Origin: an uncultured Lachnospiraceae bacterium
GTDB lineage: Bacteria; Bacillota; Clostridia; Lachnospirales; Lachnospiraceae
Assembly (NCBI GenBank): GCA_934351255.1
Contig: CAKRJH010000016.1
Span: 1 to 61,942 of the forward strand
DNA length: 61,942 bases
Reading direction: 5' to 3'
Shown: positions 1-8,714 of the stretch, one piece after another
Layout of the letters: each line of letters starts with the position of its first letter
How positions within the stretch are numbered: the first letter of the stretch is position 1
Made by a program: the position numbers and the translations under genes
Notes under the pieces: model-generated
What the model was told of the DNA's origin: nothing
The model's input: the letters and a program-made list of their open reading frames with translations, nothing else
The model's database searches: none

Positions 1-1652
1 TTATCCTCAAAATCCCGCCGGAACGAATCATTGCTCATCAGATAGACAAACATTTTGACCAGCGGATTGGCCGTCTTCTTGTCGAGAAGCCCATATTTCT
101 TATAGTTGTCCTCAGCCATGGTATTGGTTCCAATGTCCTCCACACCGCTGACCCCTCCGAAATCCAGATCATAGAAACAAAGCCGCCATCGCCCGTCAGC
201 ATACGGGTTGTCCGGATCCACCTTCGTGGTCTTCCAGATCGTCCAGTTCTTTCCCGGCCAGTCCCATTTATTGTTCAGCCAGACATTGGCTGCAAAATAA
301 TCCCTGACAGACTCCGGATCGACCAGTTTGGTAAACGCCTCGTAATCCTGCTCATTGCGGAGATTGTCGTGACTGGCGAAGAAATCCAGCACGTCCTGCA
401 GATAGTAGGACTCATTGTCCTCCCCCGCCGGCAGTTTACCTTCATCCAGTTTGTATCCCAGGGAAAGTGCCTCTGCATCCCCCTTATATGTCACGACATT
501 TTCCTTAGCCACTCCATGTGTCTTCTCGAAATACTTGGCCTGATAATCCTCCTGCAGAATATACAGCCCCCAGTATTCCCCATTCAGATAGACCACGCAC
601 GGCCTGGACGCCTGAGTCTCCACCTTCAGATCCGCCAGCTGCTTCTGCCAGTAGGTATCACTGAATTTGGTCGTAAACGCACAGTTACCGCCATTGCGCA
701 GGGTCAGCTTGCGGAAACTGGAGATCACCTCTCCCCGGTCATCCACATCCTTATCACCAAAAAATGGATAGGAGAAATTCTTCTTGCCATACTTCTTTCC
801 GCCACACAGCCGCAGACCCTTCTGCAGATCTGAGCGCGAATAATTGCCCTGGATCCGGATCCCACAATCCTGCTGCAACCGGCAGACCGTCGTCTTGCCA
901 TCGCTCTCAAAATAATCCACATGGGCGGCCCGCTCCCAGTCCTTGCCACGCTGTTTGTAATTGGCGTCCAGACTGCGTCCTGTCTCCACGTCCGGACACG
1001 GATCCTCCACGTCCCGGATCAGATCCTCCAATGCCTTCTGATAAATGTCACCCTTGACATAAATTCCGGTTTTGGAGTCAAACAGATCCGATGAATTGAC
1101 CGTGATAGACATGATCGCCAGATCCTGCCCGGACGCATCGCAGCTCTGCTCAATGCCCTGCACATGCTCCGTCATGTCCCCGACAAAATAACTCTGGGTC
1201 ACCACATCGGAACTCCGACCGGAGGACTGTGCCACCGCGCGCACCACCGTCATCTTGTCCACCTCGTCATCCTTCGGATTTCCGATCGTACTCACAAAAT
1301 TCTGTTTCTCACTGTCCCATTCCACATTGACGGCATCGTACTGTGCCGGATCGATCGCCGAGAGCACATTTGCATCTCCACTCCGATCCGTCACGGATAT
1401 CGCACCCTTATAGGCGATCCTGGTATCGCTGTCACGCGGATCAGAGCCATCCAGCGTATAATAGATGTCCCCTTTCTCCGCCGAAAGTTCCAGCTCAAAC
1501 GGCTTCTCATAGCATCCGCTCTCCTGTGAAAATGTCAGTTTGAGCGGCCTGGCATCCGCACCTCTCTGACAGCCTCCCAGAAACAGCGCTGTTCCCAGTG
1601 CCCAGAATACACAGGCAGTTCTCCCCCTTCCCCGTACTTTCATTTGTCTCAT
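1..1652 (-). CDS. CotH-family lipoprotein, C-terminus cut off by window edge
   Basis: The reading frame is open from the ATG at 1652 to the first base of the window, so only the first 550 or so residues are seen. A signal peptide ends in a lipobox (LFLGGC, Cys near residue 28), which predicts a membrane-anchored lipoprotein. Residues about 35-90 contain YYTLDGSDP, typical of the chitobiase/hexosaminidase C-terminal domain. The rest matches the CotH kinase-like fold, with the hallmark VYLNGEYWGLYILQED and a later RLCFYDLDFGG that fits the metal-binding DxD-like region. CotH proteins include spore-coat protein kinases and secreted or lipoprotein relatives of unknown substrate. The start is supported by GGGGAAGGA about 10 nt upstream. 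It is transcribed away from the tRNA cluster. The family call is firm; the kinase activity is inferred. Confidence 0.85.
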   Translation of the reverse strand, partial: MRQMKVRGRGRTACVFWALGTALFLGGCQRGADARPLKLTFSQESGCYEKPFELELSAEKGDIYYTLDGSDPRDSDTRIAYKGAISVTDRSGDANVLSAIDPAQYDAVNVEWDSEKQNFVSTIGNPKDDEVDKMTVVRAVAQSSGRSSDVVTQSYFVGDMTEHVQGIEQSCDASGQDLAIMSITVNSSDLFDSKTGIYVKGDIYQKALEDLIRDVEDPCPDVETGRSLDANYKQRGKDWERAAHVDYFESDGKTTVCRLQQDCGIRIQGNYSRSDLQKGLRLCGGKKYGKKNFSYPFFGDKDVDDRGEVISSFRKLTLRNGGNCAFTTKFSDTYWQKQLADLKVETQASRPCVVYLNGEYWGLYILQEDYQAKYFEKTHGVAKENVVTYKGDAEALSLGYKLDEGKLPAGEDNESYYLQDVLDFFASHDNLRNEQDYEAFTKLVDPESVRDYFAANVWLNNKWDWPGKNWTIWKTTKVDPDNPYADGRWRLCFYDLDFGGVSGVEDIGTNTMAEDNYKKYGLLDKKTANPLVKMFVYLMSNDSFRRDFED

Positions 1653-1778
1653 ACGTAGTCGATCCTTCCCCGTTTTTTCTTATACTGCTATTCTAGCGAA
1701 AAACCAGGGCAAAATAATCCCCCAAAATTTGTATAAAAGTACACAACAAAAGAGAGACTTGTCGAAAATCTCCCTAAA

Positions 1779-1940
1779 AAAACTGAATACATTAACAAAA
1801 CGTTCCGAATCCCCAAAGAATTACATGAACGTTTATCACAATTAGCATAAGAAGAGAACGTTTCTATGAATGAGCTGGTAATTCAATGTTGCGAATTTGC
1901 TTTAGAAAATTTAAACACTGAACCCGAGAAGGAACAGTAA
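1779..1940 (+). pseudogene. Broken Arc/ribbon-helix-helix DNA-binding protein
   Basis: One frame reads NKTFRIPKELHERLSQLA, then TAA at 1848-1850, then EENVSMNELVIQCCEFALENL in the same frame before a natural stop at 1938. Together these form a complete small Arc/HicB-like ribbon-helix-helix protein, with the basic beta-strand NKTFRIPK followed by two helices. The internal TAA differs from a lysine codon (AAA) by one base and sits where these proteins have a charged residue. No start codon or ribosome site is visible upstream in this frame, so the 5' end is also damaged. The bases between 1653 and 1778 hold nothing else recognisable. This is probably a decayed antitoxin-like regulator. Confidence 0.6.
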
Positions 1941-2135
1941 TACTGCTTAAGAATGCCACAATATTTTTTAATCTAGCGAAAGTTTTTCCTAAACAAAGAG
2001 TCACTTGCGACTCTTTCGCGCTCAAGCGATGCTGTTTACAGCTAACTTCTTCTCCGCGAGATGCGCATCCAGTGCCGAAAAAACCTCTTCCTGAGTAAAT
2101 CCGAAAAATAAAACCGGATAGTAAAAGTCCTTCAC

Positions 2136-2174
2136 GAAAAAATTCCCTGCAGACCTCTGTCTGCAAGGGATTTG
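2136..2174 (-). terminator. Intrinsic terminator of the tRNA cluster
   Basis: On the minus strand, AATCCCTTGCAGAC and GTCTGCAGGGAATT form a near-perfect stem with an AGAG loop, followed by a run of T. It lies 4 nt beyond tRNA-Gln, the last tRNA of the cluster. Confidence 0.85.
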
Positions 2175-2178
2175 CGAC

Positions 2179-2249
2179 TGCCCCTACTGGATTCGAACCA
2201 GCGCGTGCAGGAGTCAAAGTCCTGTGCCTTACCGCTTGGCGAAGGGGCA
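2179..2249 (-). tRNA. tRNA-Gln (UUG)
   Basis: A cloverleaf with acceptor arms TGCCCCT/AGGGGCA, the T-loop GGTTCGAATCC and an anticodon loop reading CTTTGAC gives anticodon TTG. It is the last gene of the five-tRNA cluster. CCA is not encoded. Confidence 0.95.
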
Positions 2250-2301
2250 ACACTATCGTAAGATAGAAAAAAACCCTTATGCGTGCACATAAGGATTCAA
2301 A

Positions 2302-2376
2302 GGTGGGTAGAGGGATTCGAACCCTCGGCCTCCAGAGCCACAATCTGGCGCGCTAACCAACTGCGCTATATCCACC
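2302..2376 (-). tRNA. tRNA-His (GUG)
   Basis: The anticodon loop ATTGTGG gives GTG. The extra 5' G (G-1) opposite C73 that marks histidine tRNAs is present. The acceptor stem GTGGATA/TACCCAC contains one A-C mismatch at the fifth pair, which is unusual. Confidence 0.92.
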
Positions 2377-2412
2377 ATATATCTAAAACATCCGGCCTAT
2401 AGGGCCGTTGAG

Positions 2413-2486
<74 letters not shown>

Positions 2487-2496
2487 AAATTACAAG

Positions 2497-2567
2497 AGCG
2501 GGTGATGGGAATCGAACCCACGTATCCAGCTTGGAAGGCTGGTGTTCTACCATTGAACTACACCCGC
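2497..2567 (-). tRNA. tRNA-Gly (UCC)
   Basis: Acceptor stem GCGGGTG/CACCCGC, short D-loop, T-loop GGTTCGATTCC, and anticodon loop CTTCCAA giving TCC. Confidence 0.95.
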
Positions 2568-2624
2568 ATAAATTGGAAAGCTCAAAATCAACTTCCCTAT
2601 ATAAAATTTATAATTGCGTCACAA

Positions 2625-2699
2625 TCGGGGTGACAGGATTCGAACCTGCGACCCCCTGATCCCAAATCAGGTACACTAGCCAAACTGTGCCACACCCCG
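2625..2699 (-). tRNA. tRNA-Pro (UGG)
   Basis: Acceptor stem CGGGGTG/CACCCCG and anticodon loop TTTGGGA giving TGG. It is the first tRNA of the cluster, closest to the promoter at 2752-2780. Confidence 0.95.
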
Positions 2700-2751
2700 A
2701 AGACTTTTCTTTCGGTTGCTCTTGTCTTGGTCAACCCGTGACGCAAGTAAG

Positions 2752-2780
2752 AGTATATTATACTCCAAAAGAAAAGTCAA
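2752..2780 (-). promoter_or_regulatory. SigA-type promoter of the tRNA cluster
   Basis: On the minus strand, TTGACT and TATACT are separated by 17 bp, about 50 nt upstream of tRNA-Pro. No other promoter is seen between the five tRNAs, so they probably form one transcript. Confidence 0.7.
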
Positions 2781-2787
2781 CACTTTT

Positions 2788-2813
2788 TTTGAAAAAAATT
2801 GATTTTTTTCAAA
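2788..2813. terminator. AT-rich perfect hairpin between hisC and the tRNA promoter
   Basis: TTTGAAAAAAAT and ATTTTTTTCAAA form a 12-bp inverted repeat with a two-base centre. It lies just beyond the hisC stop codon and could end hisC transcription. The stem has almost no GC pairs, so it is a weak call. Confidence 0.4.
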
Positions 2814-2828
2814 TGTGGGCAAAACAGG

Positions 2829-3896
2829 CTATTTTACAATCTCCTTCAGCTCGCGGATCAGTGCCTCCATCTCCTCTTTCGTACCGATCGAGATGCGCAG
2901 GTAATTCTCCACGCGCGCTCCGTGAAAATGTCTCACAAAGATATGTTTCTCCCGCAGACGGTCAAAGATCTCCTGTGCCGGAACGCGGTCATGCGTGGCA
3001 AAGATAAAGTTCGTCTGAGAGTCCGGGAACGAAAATCCCAGGCTGCGCAGCTGCTCTTTGGTCCATTCGCGGACCGATACCACCTTGGCCACGGTCTCCC
3101 GGAAATATGTTTCATCCTCCATTGCCGCCACGCCCAATGCCACAGACAATCTGGTCATCGGATAGCTGTTGTAGGAGTAACGCACATCGTTCATGGCCCG
3201 GATCAGCTCCGGATTACCCATGGCATATCCGATCCGCATGCCGGCCAGCGAGCGCGATTTGGAATAGGTCTGAACTACCACGACATTGTCAAACTCGCGG
3301 GTAAGCGCCAGCGCAGACTCTCCCCCGAAATCCACATAAGCCTCATCAATGATCACTACCACATCCTGATTGTGACGGATAATATCACGCAGGAAATCCA
3401 GATCCTGGCGGACACCTGTCGGCGCATTCGGATTGGCGATCACCACGCCACCGTTCTCACGGTAATAATCCTGTGCACGGATCGCAAACTCCTCATCCAG
3501 CGCCGGGCGCTCAAATGGAATCTGGAACAGATTGGCCCACACATCGTAAAAGGAATATGTAATGTCCGGGAACAGGATCGGCTTGCCGGAATTGAAAAAG
3601 GTCATAAAGGCAATGGCAAGCACATCATCGGAACCCACACCGAGAAATACCTGATCCTCTCCCACCTGATATCTGTGGGCGATCGCTTTTACCAGGTCTG
3701 TGGATGCAGGATCCGGGTACAGTCTCAGACTGTCCAGTGCAAAGTCCTTCATCACCTGCTCCAGCTTCGTTGATGGCGGATACGGGTTTTCATTGGTATT
3801 TAACTTGATCATGTCCGGAAGATTTGGCTGCTCCCCCGGCACATATGGCTCAATACTTCTTAAATTGTCTCTCCAGCTGCTCATTGTATTCTCCAT
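2829..3896 (-). CDS. hisC: Histidinol-phosphate aminotransferase
   Basis: This 355-residue fold-type I PLP enzyme interconverts histidinol phosphate plus 2-oxoglutarate and imidazole acetol phosphate plus glutamate in histidine synthesis. The length and landmarks fit HisC: IKLNTNENPYPPS near the start, IVIDEAYVDF for the Asp that contacts the pyridine nitrogen, and TYSKSRSLAGMRIGYAM carrying the PLP lysine. No other his gene is nearby, so it is a solitary copy. Standalone HisC relatives sometimes act on aromatic amino acids. It lies 68 nt downstream of a second aminotransferase on the same strand, probably in one transcript, with a hairpin in the gap. Confidence 0.88.
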   Translation of the reverse strand: MENTMSSWRDNLRSIEPYVPGEQPNLPDMIKLNTNENPYPPSTKLEQVMKDFALDSLRLYPDPASTDLVKAIAHRYQVGEDQVFLGVGSDDVLAIAFMTFFNSGKPILFPDITYSFYDVWANLFQIPFERPALDEEFAIRAQDYYRENGGVVIANPNAPTGVRQDLDFLRDIIRHNQDVVVIIDEAYVDFGGESALALTREFDNVVVVQTYSKSRSLAGMRIGYAMGNPELIRAMNDVRYSYNSYPMTRLSVALGVAAMEDETYFRETVAKVVSVREWTKEQLRSLGFSFPDSQTNFIFATHDRVPAQEIFDRLREKHIFVRHFHGARVENYLRISIGTKEEMEALIRELKEIVK

Positions 3897-3913
3897 TCTG
3901 TCTGTTCTTCATG

Positions 3914-3944
3914 AGAGTCCGCCGCGATGGCCACGCCGGACTCT
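3914..3944. other. Hairpin between two aminotransferase genes
   Basis: AGAGTCCG and CGGACTCT form an 8-bp stem in the 68-nt gap. There is no T-run, so it is more likely a processing or stability element than a terminator. Confidence 0.4.
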
Positions 3945-3964
3945 GCGGTGTCGTGATCAGGATT

Positions 3965-5155
3965 TTATGCCTGTTTGTAGCTGTCCATCAATGCCTTAAA
4001 TGCCGGCAGGGAGCGCTTGATCATCTCAGGATCCACACAGTATGCGATGCGCACATATCCAGGGCACTGATATGAGAATCCCGGCACTACCAGCACATGG
4101 AACTCCTTTGCCTTGGCCACAAACGCTGCATCATCCGGCTCCGGTGTCTTGACCCAGAGATAGAATGCACCTTCCGGCTTCACGCACTCATAGCCGTATT
4201 CCGTCAATGCCTCGTACAGCATCTTACGGTTCTGATCGTAGATCGACAGATCCGTGGACTCGTCCAGGCATTTGGCCACTGCAAGCTGCTGCAGGGATGG
4301 CGCATTGACAAAGCCCAGAATACGATTGGCAATGTTGGCCGCAGTCTTGACATTGGCGGCATCGTCCACCTCATCCGGGATCACCAGATATCCGATTCGC
4401 TCTCCCGGAAGGGACAGGGATTTACTATAAGAATATCCTACGATCGTATTGGCATAGTATTTGGTCAGATATGGTACAAACACGCCGTCAAACGCCAGTT
4501 CACGATATGGCTCGTCCGCGATCAGATAAATGGCTGTGCCATACTCTTTCTGCTTGTCCTCAAGGATTGCCGCAAGCGCCTTTACTGTCTCCTCAGAGTA
4601 CACAACACCCGTCGGATTGTTTGGGTTGTTGACGATCACTGCCTTGGTCTTCGGTGTGATCCGCGCAGCGAACTCCTCCAGATTCGGCTGGAATGTCGGT
4701 GGATTGGCAGGCACATCAACCATCACGCCGTCAAAGTTTGCCACATAGTTTCTGTATTCTCCAAAGTATGGAGCAAATGCCATGACCTCATCGCCCGGAT
4801 CCAGCAGAGTCTTGAGCGCGACATTCAGTCCTCCGGCAGCACCTACCGTCATCAGAATATTGCTCTGGTCAAATGCCGTATCAAAGCGCTTGTTCAGGGA
4901 CTCGGCAATGGCCTGGCGCACCTCCTCATAACCGGAGTTGTTCATATATCCGTGGATATAATTCGGGCTCTCTGTCTCCAGTACCTCGATCATGGCCTTT
5001 TTGACGGCTGCCGGCGGCTCCACACTCGGATTGCCAAGGCTGAAGTCATAGACATTGTCTGCGCCAAATTCCTTCGCCATCTTTTTGCCTTCTTCAAACA
5101 TGGCACGGGTCACTGAACTTCCGGCCACATATTTTTCCATTTTCTTTGCGATCAT
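3965..5155 (-). CDS. Class I/II aminotransferase (aspartate aminotransferase-like)
   Basis: A 396-residue fold-type I PLP aminotransferase. Landmarks are VYDFSLGNPSVEPP at the N-terminus, the conserved VNNPNNPTGVVYS, the PLP-ring aspartate in YLIADEPYRELAF and the Schiff-base lysine in YSYSKSLSLPGERIGYL. A C-terminal arginine that binds the substrate carboxylate fits PGYVRIAYCVDP. These features match the aspartate/alanine-type subgroup Ib. The exact amino donor cannot be read from sequence. It precedes hisC on the same strand. The start codon at 5155 is followed by a typical MIAKKMEKYVAGSSVTR terminus. Confidence 0.85.
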   Translation of the reverse strand: MIAKKMEKYVAGSSVTRAMFEEGKKMAKEFGADNVYDFSLGNPSVEPPAAVKKAMIEVLETESPNYIHGYMNNSGYEEVRQAIAESLNKRFDTAFDQSNILMTVGAAGGLNVALKTLLDPGDEVMAFAPYFGEYRNYVANFDGVMVDVPANPPTFQPNLEEFAARITPKTKAVIVNNPNNPTGVVYSEETVKALAAILEDKQKEYGTAIYLIADEPYRELAFDGVFVPYLTKYYANTIVGYSYSKSLSLPGERIGYLVIPDEVDDAANVKTAANIANRILGFVNAPSLQQLAVAKCLDESTDLSIYDQNRKMLYEALTEYGYECVKPEGAFYLWVKTPEPDDAAFVAKAKEFHVLVVPGFSYQCPGYVRIAYCVDPEMIKRSLPAFKALMDSYKQA

Positions 5156-5258
5156 ATCTTACACCATACCTTTCTGTACGCCAAAAATACCGTCTTCCGG
5201 CGTTTTTCTACACTGATGGGTTTATCATATCACAAAAATAATTTTTTTGAAATAGGGC

Positions 5259-5287
5259 TTGCATTTTTACAGATCCTGTGCTATTAT
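5259..5287 (+). promoter_or_regulatory. Promoter of the first tRNA-Lys
   Basis: TTGCAT and TATTAT are separated by 17 bp, 23 nt upstream of the tRNA. The second tRNA-Lys copy has the same -35 hexamer and spacing. Confidence 0.7.
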
Positions 5288-5310
5288 GAATGAGTTGTTT
5301 AGAGATACAT

Positions 5311-5383
5311 GCGCCTCTAGCTCAGCTGGCAGAGCACCTGACTCTTAATCAGGGTGTCCAGGGTTCGAACCCCTGGAGGCGCA
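5311..5383 (+). tRNA. tRNA-Lys (CUU), copy 1
   Basis: Acceptor stem GCGCCTC/GAGGCGC with discriminator A, and anticodon loop CTCTTAA giving CTT. It is identical over its whole length to the copy at 6603-6675. Confidence 0.95.
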
Positions 5384-5477
5384 CGAAAGCACCGTTTTTG
5401 ATGACATAAGAGCATTGGGGATGGTGTTTTTATTTTGTTCTTTCATATTTTTTAATTTCATGTTGTTTTGTATAACA

Positions 5478-5525
5478 AACATCCCGAGGCCGTCGATTTT
5501 ATAAGACCGACCACCTCGGGATGTT
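5478..5525. terminator. Bidirectional terminator between tRNA-Lys and CAP gene
   Basis: AACATCCCGAGG and CCTCGGGATGTT form a perfect 12-bp stem, extended inward by partial pairing. T-rich tails follow in both directions. It separates the rightward tRNA from the leftward CAP gene. Confidence 0.8.
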
Positions 5526-5593
5526 GCTTTTTCACAGCCATTATCTTTTGCCGTAGAAATATTCTTCTGTCTTTTACATGATAAACATTCTTC

Positions 5594-6361
5594 CTACTCG
5601 GAATATCCGGGTGCCATAAACATCTGGCTCCAATAATACTGATACCCCTTGGAACTCTTCGTATAGCCAAGTCCCATGTACTCGTAATCCTCCATCAGGA
5701 TGTTTGCGCGGTGTCCGCTGGATGCCATCCAGGATGCCACCACCTGCTTCGGCGTCTGCTGCCCCGCCGCAATATTCTCTCCGGCCACCGAATAATCCAG
5801 TCCCTCGTCGATCAACGCACTCAGGCAGTCCCTGCCATCCGGACGCGTGTGGGAAAACTTCTGCACCAGTTCCCTGGAACGGATCTGCGCTGCCTTTGTC
5901 AGCCTGGCATCCAGTTTCAGCTCGGGCACCCCTGCTTTTACACGCTCTTTATTGACCAGTTTCAGTACCTGGTTGACATAAGCTGCCCCTACCGTGTATT
6001 TGGGAATCTTCTTAATAGAAGAGTATCCGCCATACTGCGTCTCTCCGTCTACCGTTTCAAACGCACGTACCTTGACATAATAAACCTGCTTTGGCTTCAG
6101 CCCTGTGATCTTGTATGTGGCAGCATCCGTTGTTCCCTTGAGCTTATATTTGCCCTTCTTGCTCTTCGCAAGATATACCTTGTAAGAAACGGACTCGCCC
6201 ACCACGCCGATCGTGATCGTCGAATTCTTGGAATTTCTCGTAGTAACATCCACCGTAGGAACTCCTACAGCCTGCACACGTCCGGGAACCGCAGTCCCCC
6301 CTCCCAGCGCCAGTGCGCACAACAGCACGATGCACACCGTTTTTTTCAATACCTCTCTCAT
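5594..6361 (-). CDS. Secreted fibronectin III-like and CAP (SCP/YkwD) domain protein
   Basis: About 255 residues from the ATG at 6361, chosen because it begins a clean signal peptide (MREVLKKTVCIVLLCALALGG). Longer upstream in-frame starts lack a ribosome site. Residues about 35-125 form a fibronectin type III-like module (YKVYLAKSKKGKYK and VYYVKVRAFE). The C-terminal half is a CAP domain with VNKERVKAGVPEL, FSHTRPDG and the conserved SSGHRANILMEDYEYMGLGY. Bacterial CAP proteins are extracellular and of largely unknown function; some are found in spore or cell-wall settings. The gene is bracketed by two identical tRNA-Lys genes. An exported protein is well supported, a biochemical role is not. 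Confidence 0.85.
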   Translation of the reverse strand: MREVLKKTVCIVLLCALALGGGTAVPGRVQAVGVPTVDVTTRNSKNSTITIGVVGESVSYKVYLAKSKKGKYKLKGTTDAATYKITGLKPKQVYYVKVRAFETVDGETQYGGYSSIKKIPKYTVGAAYVNQVLKLVNKERVKAGVPELKLDARLTKAAQIRSRELVQKFSHTRPDGRDCLSALIDEGLDYSVAGENIAAGQQTPKQVVASWMASSGHRANILMEDYEYMGLGYTKSSKGYQYYWSQMFMAPGYSE

Positions 6362-6543
6362 ACCAATCCCCATTTCTAAAATATTGAGCATACTGTCAGC
6401 AGGAGACAATGCAGCACTCCGGTCTGCACCCGCCCTGCCGCCATCTGCTCTGCTCCGGAACAGACAGTCATACAAAAATGCTGCTTACAGTATAGCACAT
6501 TTTTCCGCCTGTAAAACTTTTTTCTCTTTTTTTCAAAAATTAC

Positions 6544-6572
6544 TTGCATTTTGGAGTGCGGGTGTGTATAAT
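6544..6572 (+). promoter_or_regulatory. Promoter of the second tRNA-Lys
   Basis: TTGCAT and a perfect TATAAT with 17 bp between, 30 nt upstream of the tRNA. Confidence 0.75.
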
Positions 6573-6602
6573 AGGTTTTGTTGTCGCGGTTCGACATCAT
6601 AT

Positions 6603-6675
6603 GCGCCTCTAGCTCAGCTGGCAGAGCACCTGACTCTTAATCAGGGTGTCCAGGGTTCGAACCCCTGGAGGCGCA
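6603..6675 (+). tRNA. tRNA-Lys (CUU), copy 2
   Basis: Identical to the copy at 5311-5383, with its own promoter and its own terminator. Confidence 0.95.
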
Positions 6676-6684
6676 CGATCACTG

Positions 6685-6718
6685 AGATCTCAGATTTTAT
6701 GAATCTGGGATCTTTTTT
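6685..6718 (+). terminator. Terminator of the second tRNA-Lys
   Basis: AGATCTCAGATT and AATCTGGGATCT pair over 12 bp with one G-U, followed by six T. The 3' half (GAATCyGGGATC plus six T) is repeated about 25 nt further on, as if the terminator arm had been duplicated. Confidence 0.85.
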
Positions 6719-6957
6719 GTTTTACGACTTAGAATCCGGGATCTTTTTTACGAGTTGCTCAAATGCAGTGTGAAGTGAACGAGCTTTAAGAAGCAATTCC
6801 CTGCTTTTCCTCCGCCCCCATCTCTGCTATACTGAATAGAGCATAGTTCTGACATATTCCTCTGCTACCATGGAGACGAATGATTCAGACAGGATCAGAT
6901 TACGATATTTCTTTTTATATACAGGGAGCGCTTATCCGCTCCGGAACGGAGATTGAT

Positions 6958-8571
6958 ATGTACAACTTAACCAAACGATTCATAAGCCTTGCGGCGGCTG
7001 CCGTATTGACCGCCTCTGCCCTGCTCGGGACGGATGGTCTTTCCGCCACAGCACAGGCATTTTCCGGAACCAGTCCATTCACCACAGCCACCTACACGCA
7101 CAATGACCGCTTCAGCGGCATGAACGTGATCCACGGCATCGATGTCTACCACGGGGACGGCACGGTGGACTGGTCCAAGGCCAAGGCCGGCGGGGTGGAT
7201 TTTGCCATCATCAAGATCGGCTCCCGCAGTTACGGTTCGGCCGCCAACCTGTTTTCAGATTCTGAATACAAGACCAATATCACCGGTGCCTATGCCGCCG
7301 GCATCCAGGTCGGAGCTTACTTCTGGACAGAGGCCGTGTCCGTCACCGAAGCCATTGCCGAAGCCCAATATACGATTTCTTTGCTGCAGGACTACGCAGA
7401 TATGATCACCATGCCGGTTGTCCTGGACTGGGAATATCATTCCAAATGGCGCCGCGGCGGGCTCTCCAAATCGACAAACACCGCGATCATCACCACCTGG
7501 TGCGACCTGATCAAACAGGCCGGCTACGTGCCAATGATCTACGCCAACAAATCGGATCTTGGCACCTACATGGACGGTGCAGCACTCGGAAAGAAATATG
7601 ATATCTGGGTGGCACAGTACAACACCAAGACCACCTATGCTAACGACTACAGCATCTGGCAGTATGGTGCTTCCAATACCGTGCCGGGTGTCAACCATGA
7701 TTGCGACATCAATTTCTGGTACACCTCCGGAAATGTCACCAAGCCGACATTTCCAAATGGCGGCTCATCCAGCCCAAACGATATTGCCAAAGGCGGTCCT
7801 TCCGGTAATCCGTCCACGCCATCGACTCCGGCGCCTTCCGCTACCGAAGCTCCGGAACCGGAGGAACTGGAGGATACCAGCCTGAGTGCTTCCTCCTCCA
7901 AGCGTTCGATCACTCTTTCCTGGGACAAGGTCTCTCAGGCCGGCGGATATCAGATCTACCGCAAAGACACCTACAATGGCAAGTACAAGAAGATCAAGAC
8001 GATCTCCGATGGTGCCACAGCGACCTACACGGACAACAGCGTGAGTACCAATCACGAATACTACTATAAGATCCGCGCATTCTACGAAGGAGAAGACGGC
8101 GTCCTCTATTCCGACTGGGCTTCCGCGACGGCTGCTACGCAGGAAGAGCATCAGGTCGGCATTACGACCAAAACCCTGAAGCTGACCAAGAAGCCGGGTA
8201 CCTCCCAGAAGCGCATCACCGTGGCACGTTCCATGCCGGTAGCAATTGACGGCATCACTCATCTGAACAATGGCAAAAAATATCTGCATGTCACGTATCA
8301 GACCACGAAAAAATCCTACACCGGATATGTTCCGACCTCGACCAGATTTCATCGGTATGAGATGGGAACCGTCACTTCGCAGACATTGAACCTGCGCAAA
8401 AAAGCGAATGCCTCTGCCAAACTGATCATGGTTCTTCCAAAGGGTGCAAGACTTCCTATCCTCGGCCACAAGAAAGCCAAGAACGGAGCCACCTGGTACA
8501 AAACACAGTTTGTCAGTGCGGCCGGAAAGCTCCGCACAGGATATGTTCACTCCTCCTATGTAGAGAACTAA
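6958..8571 (+). CDS. Secreted GH25 lysozyme with fibronectin III and SH3-like repeats
   Basis: A 537-residue exported muramidase. The start at 6958 has GGAG six nt upstream and begins the signal peptide MYNLTKRFISLAAAAVLTAS. Residues about 55-270 are a glycoside hydrolase 25 domain: HGIDVYHGDGTVDWSKAK, the catalytic DxE in PVVLDWEY, and DINFWY at its end. GH25 enzymes cut the beta-1,4 bond between MurNAc and GlcNAc. A Ser/Pro/Thr linker follows, then a fibronectin III module (GYQIYRKDTYNGKYKKIK). Two SH3b-like modules end the protein, the last with SQTLNLRKKANASAKLI and GYVHSSYVEN; such modules usually bind the cell wall. It probably remodels the cell's own wall or attacks neighbours. Confidence 0.9.
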   Translation: MYNLTKRFISLAAAAVLTASALLGTDGLSATAQAFSGTSPFTTATYTHNDRFSGMNVIHGIDVYHGDGTVDWSKAKAGGVDFAIIKIGSRSYGSAANLFSDSEYKTNITGAYAAGIQVGAYFWTEAVSVTEAIAEAQYTISLLQDYADMITMPVVLDWEYHSKWRRGGLSKSTNTAIITTWCDLIKQAGYVPMIYANKSDLGTYMDGAALGKKYDIWVAQYNTKTTYANDYSIWQYGASNTVPGVNHDCDINFWYTSGNVTKPTFPNGGSSSPNDIAKGGPSGNPSTPSTPAPSATEAPEPEELEDTSLSASSSKRSITLSWDKVSQAGGYQIYRKDTYNGKYKKIKTISDGATATYTDNSVSTNHEYYYKIRAFYEGEDGVLYSDWASATAATQEEHQVGITTKTLKLTKKPGTSQKRITVARSMPVAIDGITHLNNGKKYLHVTYQTTKKSYTGYVPTSTRFHRYEMGTVTSQTLNLRKKANASAKLIMVLPKGARLPILGHKKAKNGATWYKTQFVSAAGKLRTGYVHSSYVEN

Positions 8572-8654
8572 CAGGTCCCACAACGCTGAAAAGATCAAAT
8601 ACATTAACAGCCAATTTTCAACTTACAGCGACCAGCTCACAGAGGATCAATAGA

Positions 8655-8694
8655 GAAGCCCCGGATGTCTCATACATGAGACCTCCGGGGCTTC
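8655..8694. terminator. Bidirectional terminator between GH25 lysozyme and glgB
   Basis: GAAGCCCCGGA and TCCGGGGCTTC flank an inner GTCTCAT/ATGAGAC stem, followed by TTTT. It ends both convergent genes. Confidence 0.9.
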
Positions 8695-8714
8695 TTTTCG
8701 CGTCCGATAGGATA

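Noticed and set aside
2022..2135. A 37-residue minus-strand frame (reads FYYPVLFFGFTQEEVFSAL) starting with GTG.
   Set aside because: It starts directly at the T-run of the tRNA terminator and has no proper ribosome site. It could be a gene fragment, but nothing supports expression.
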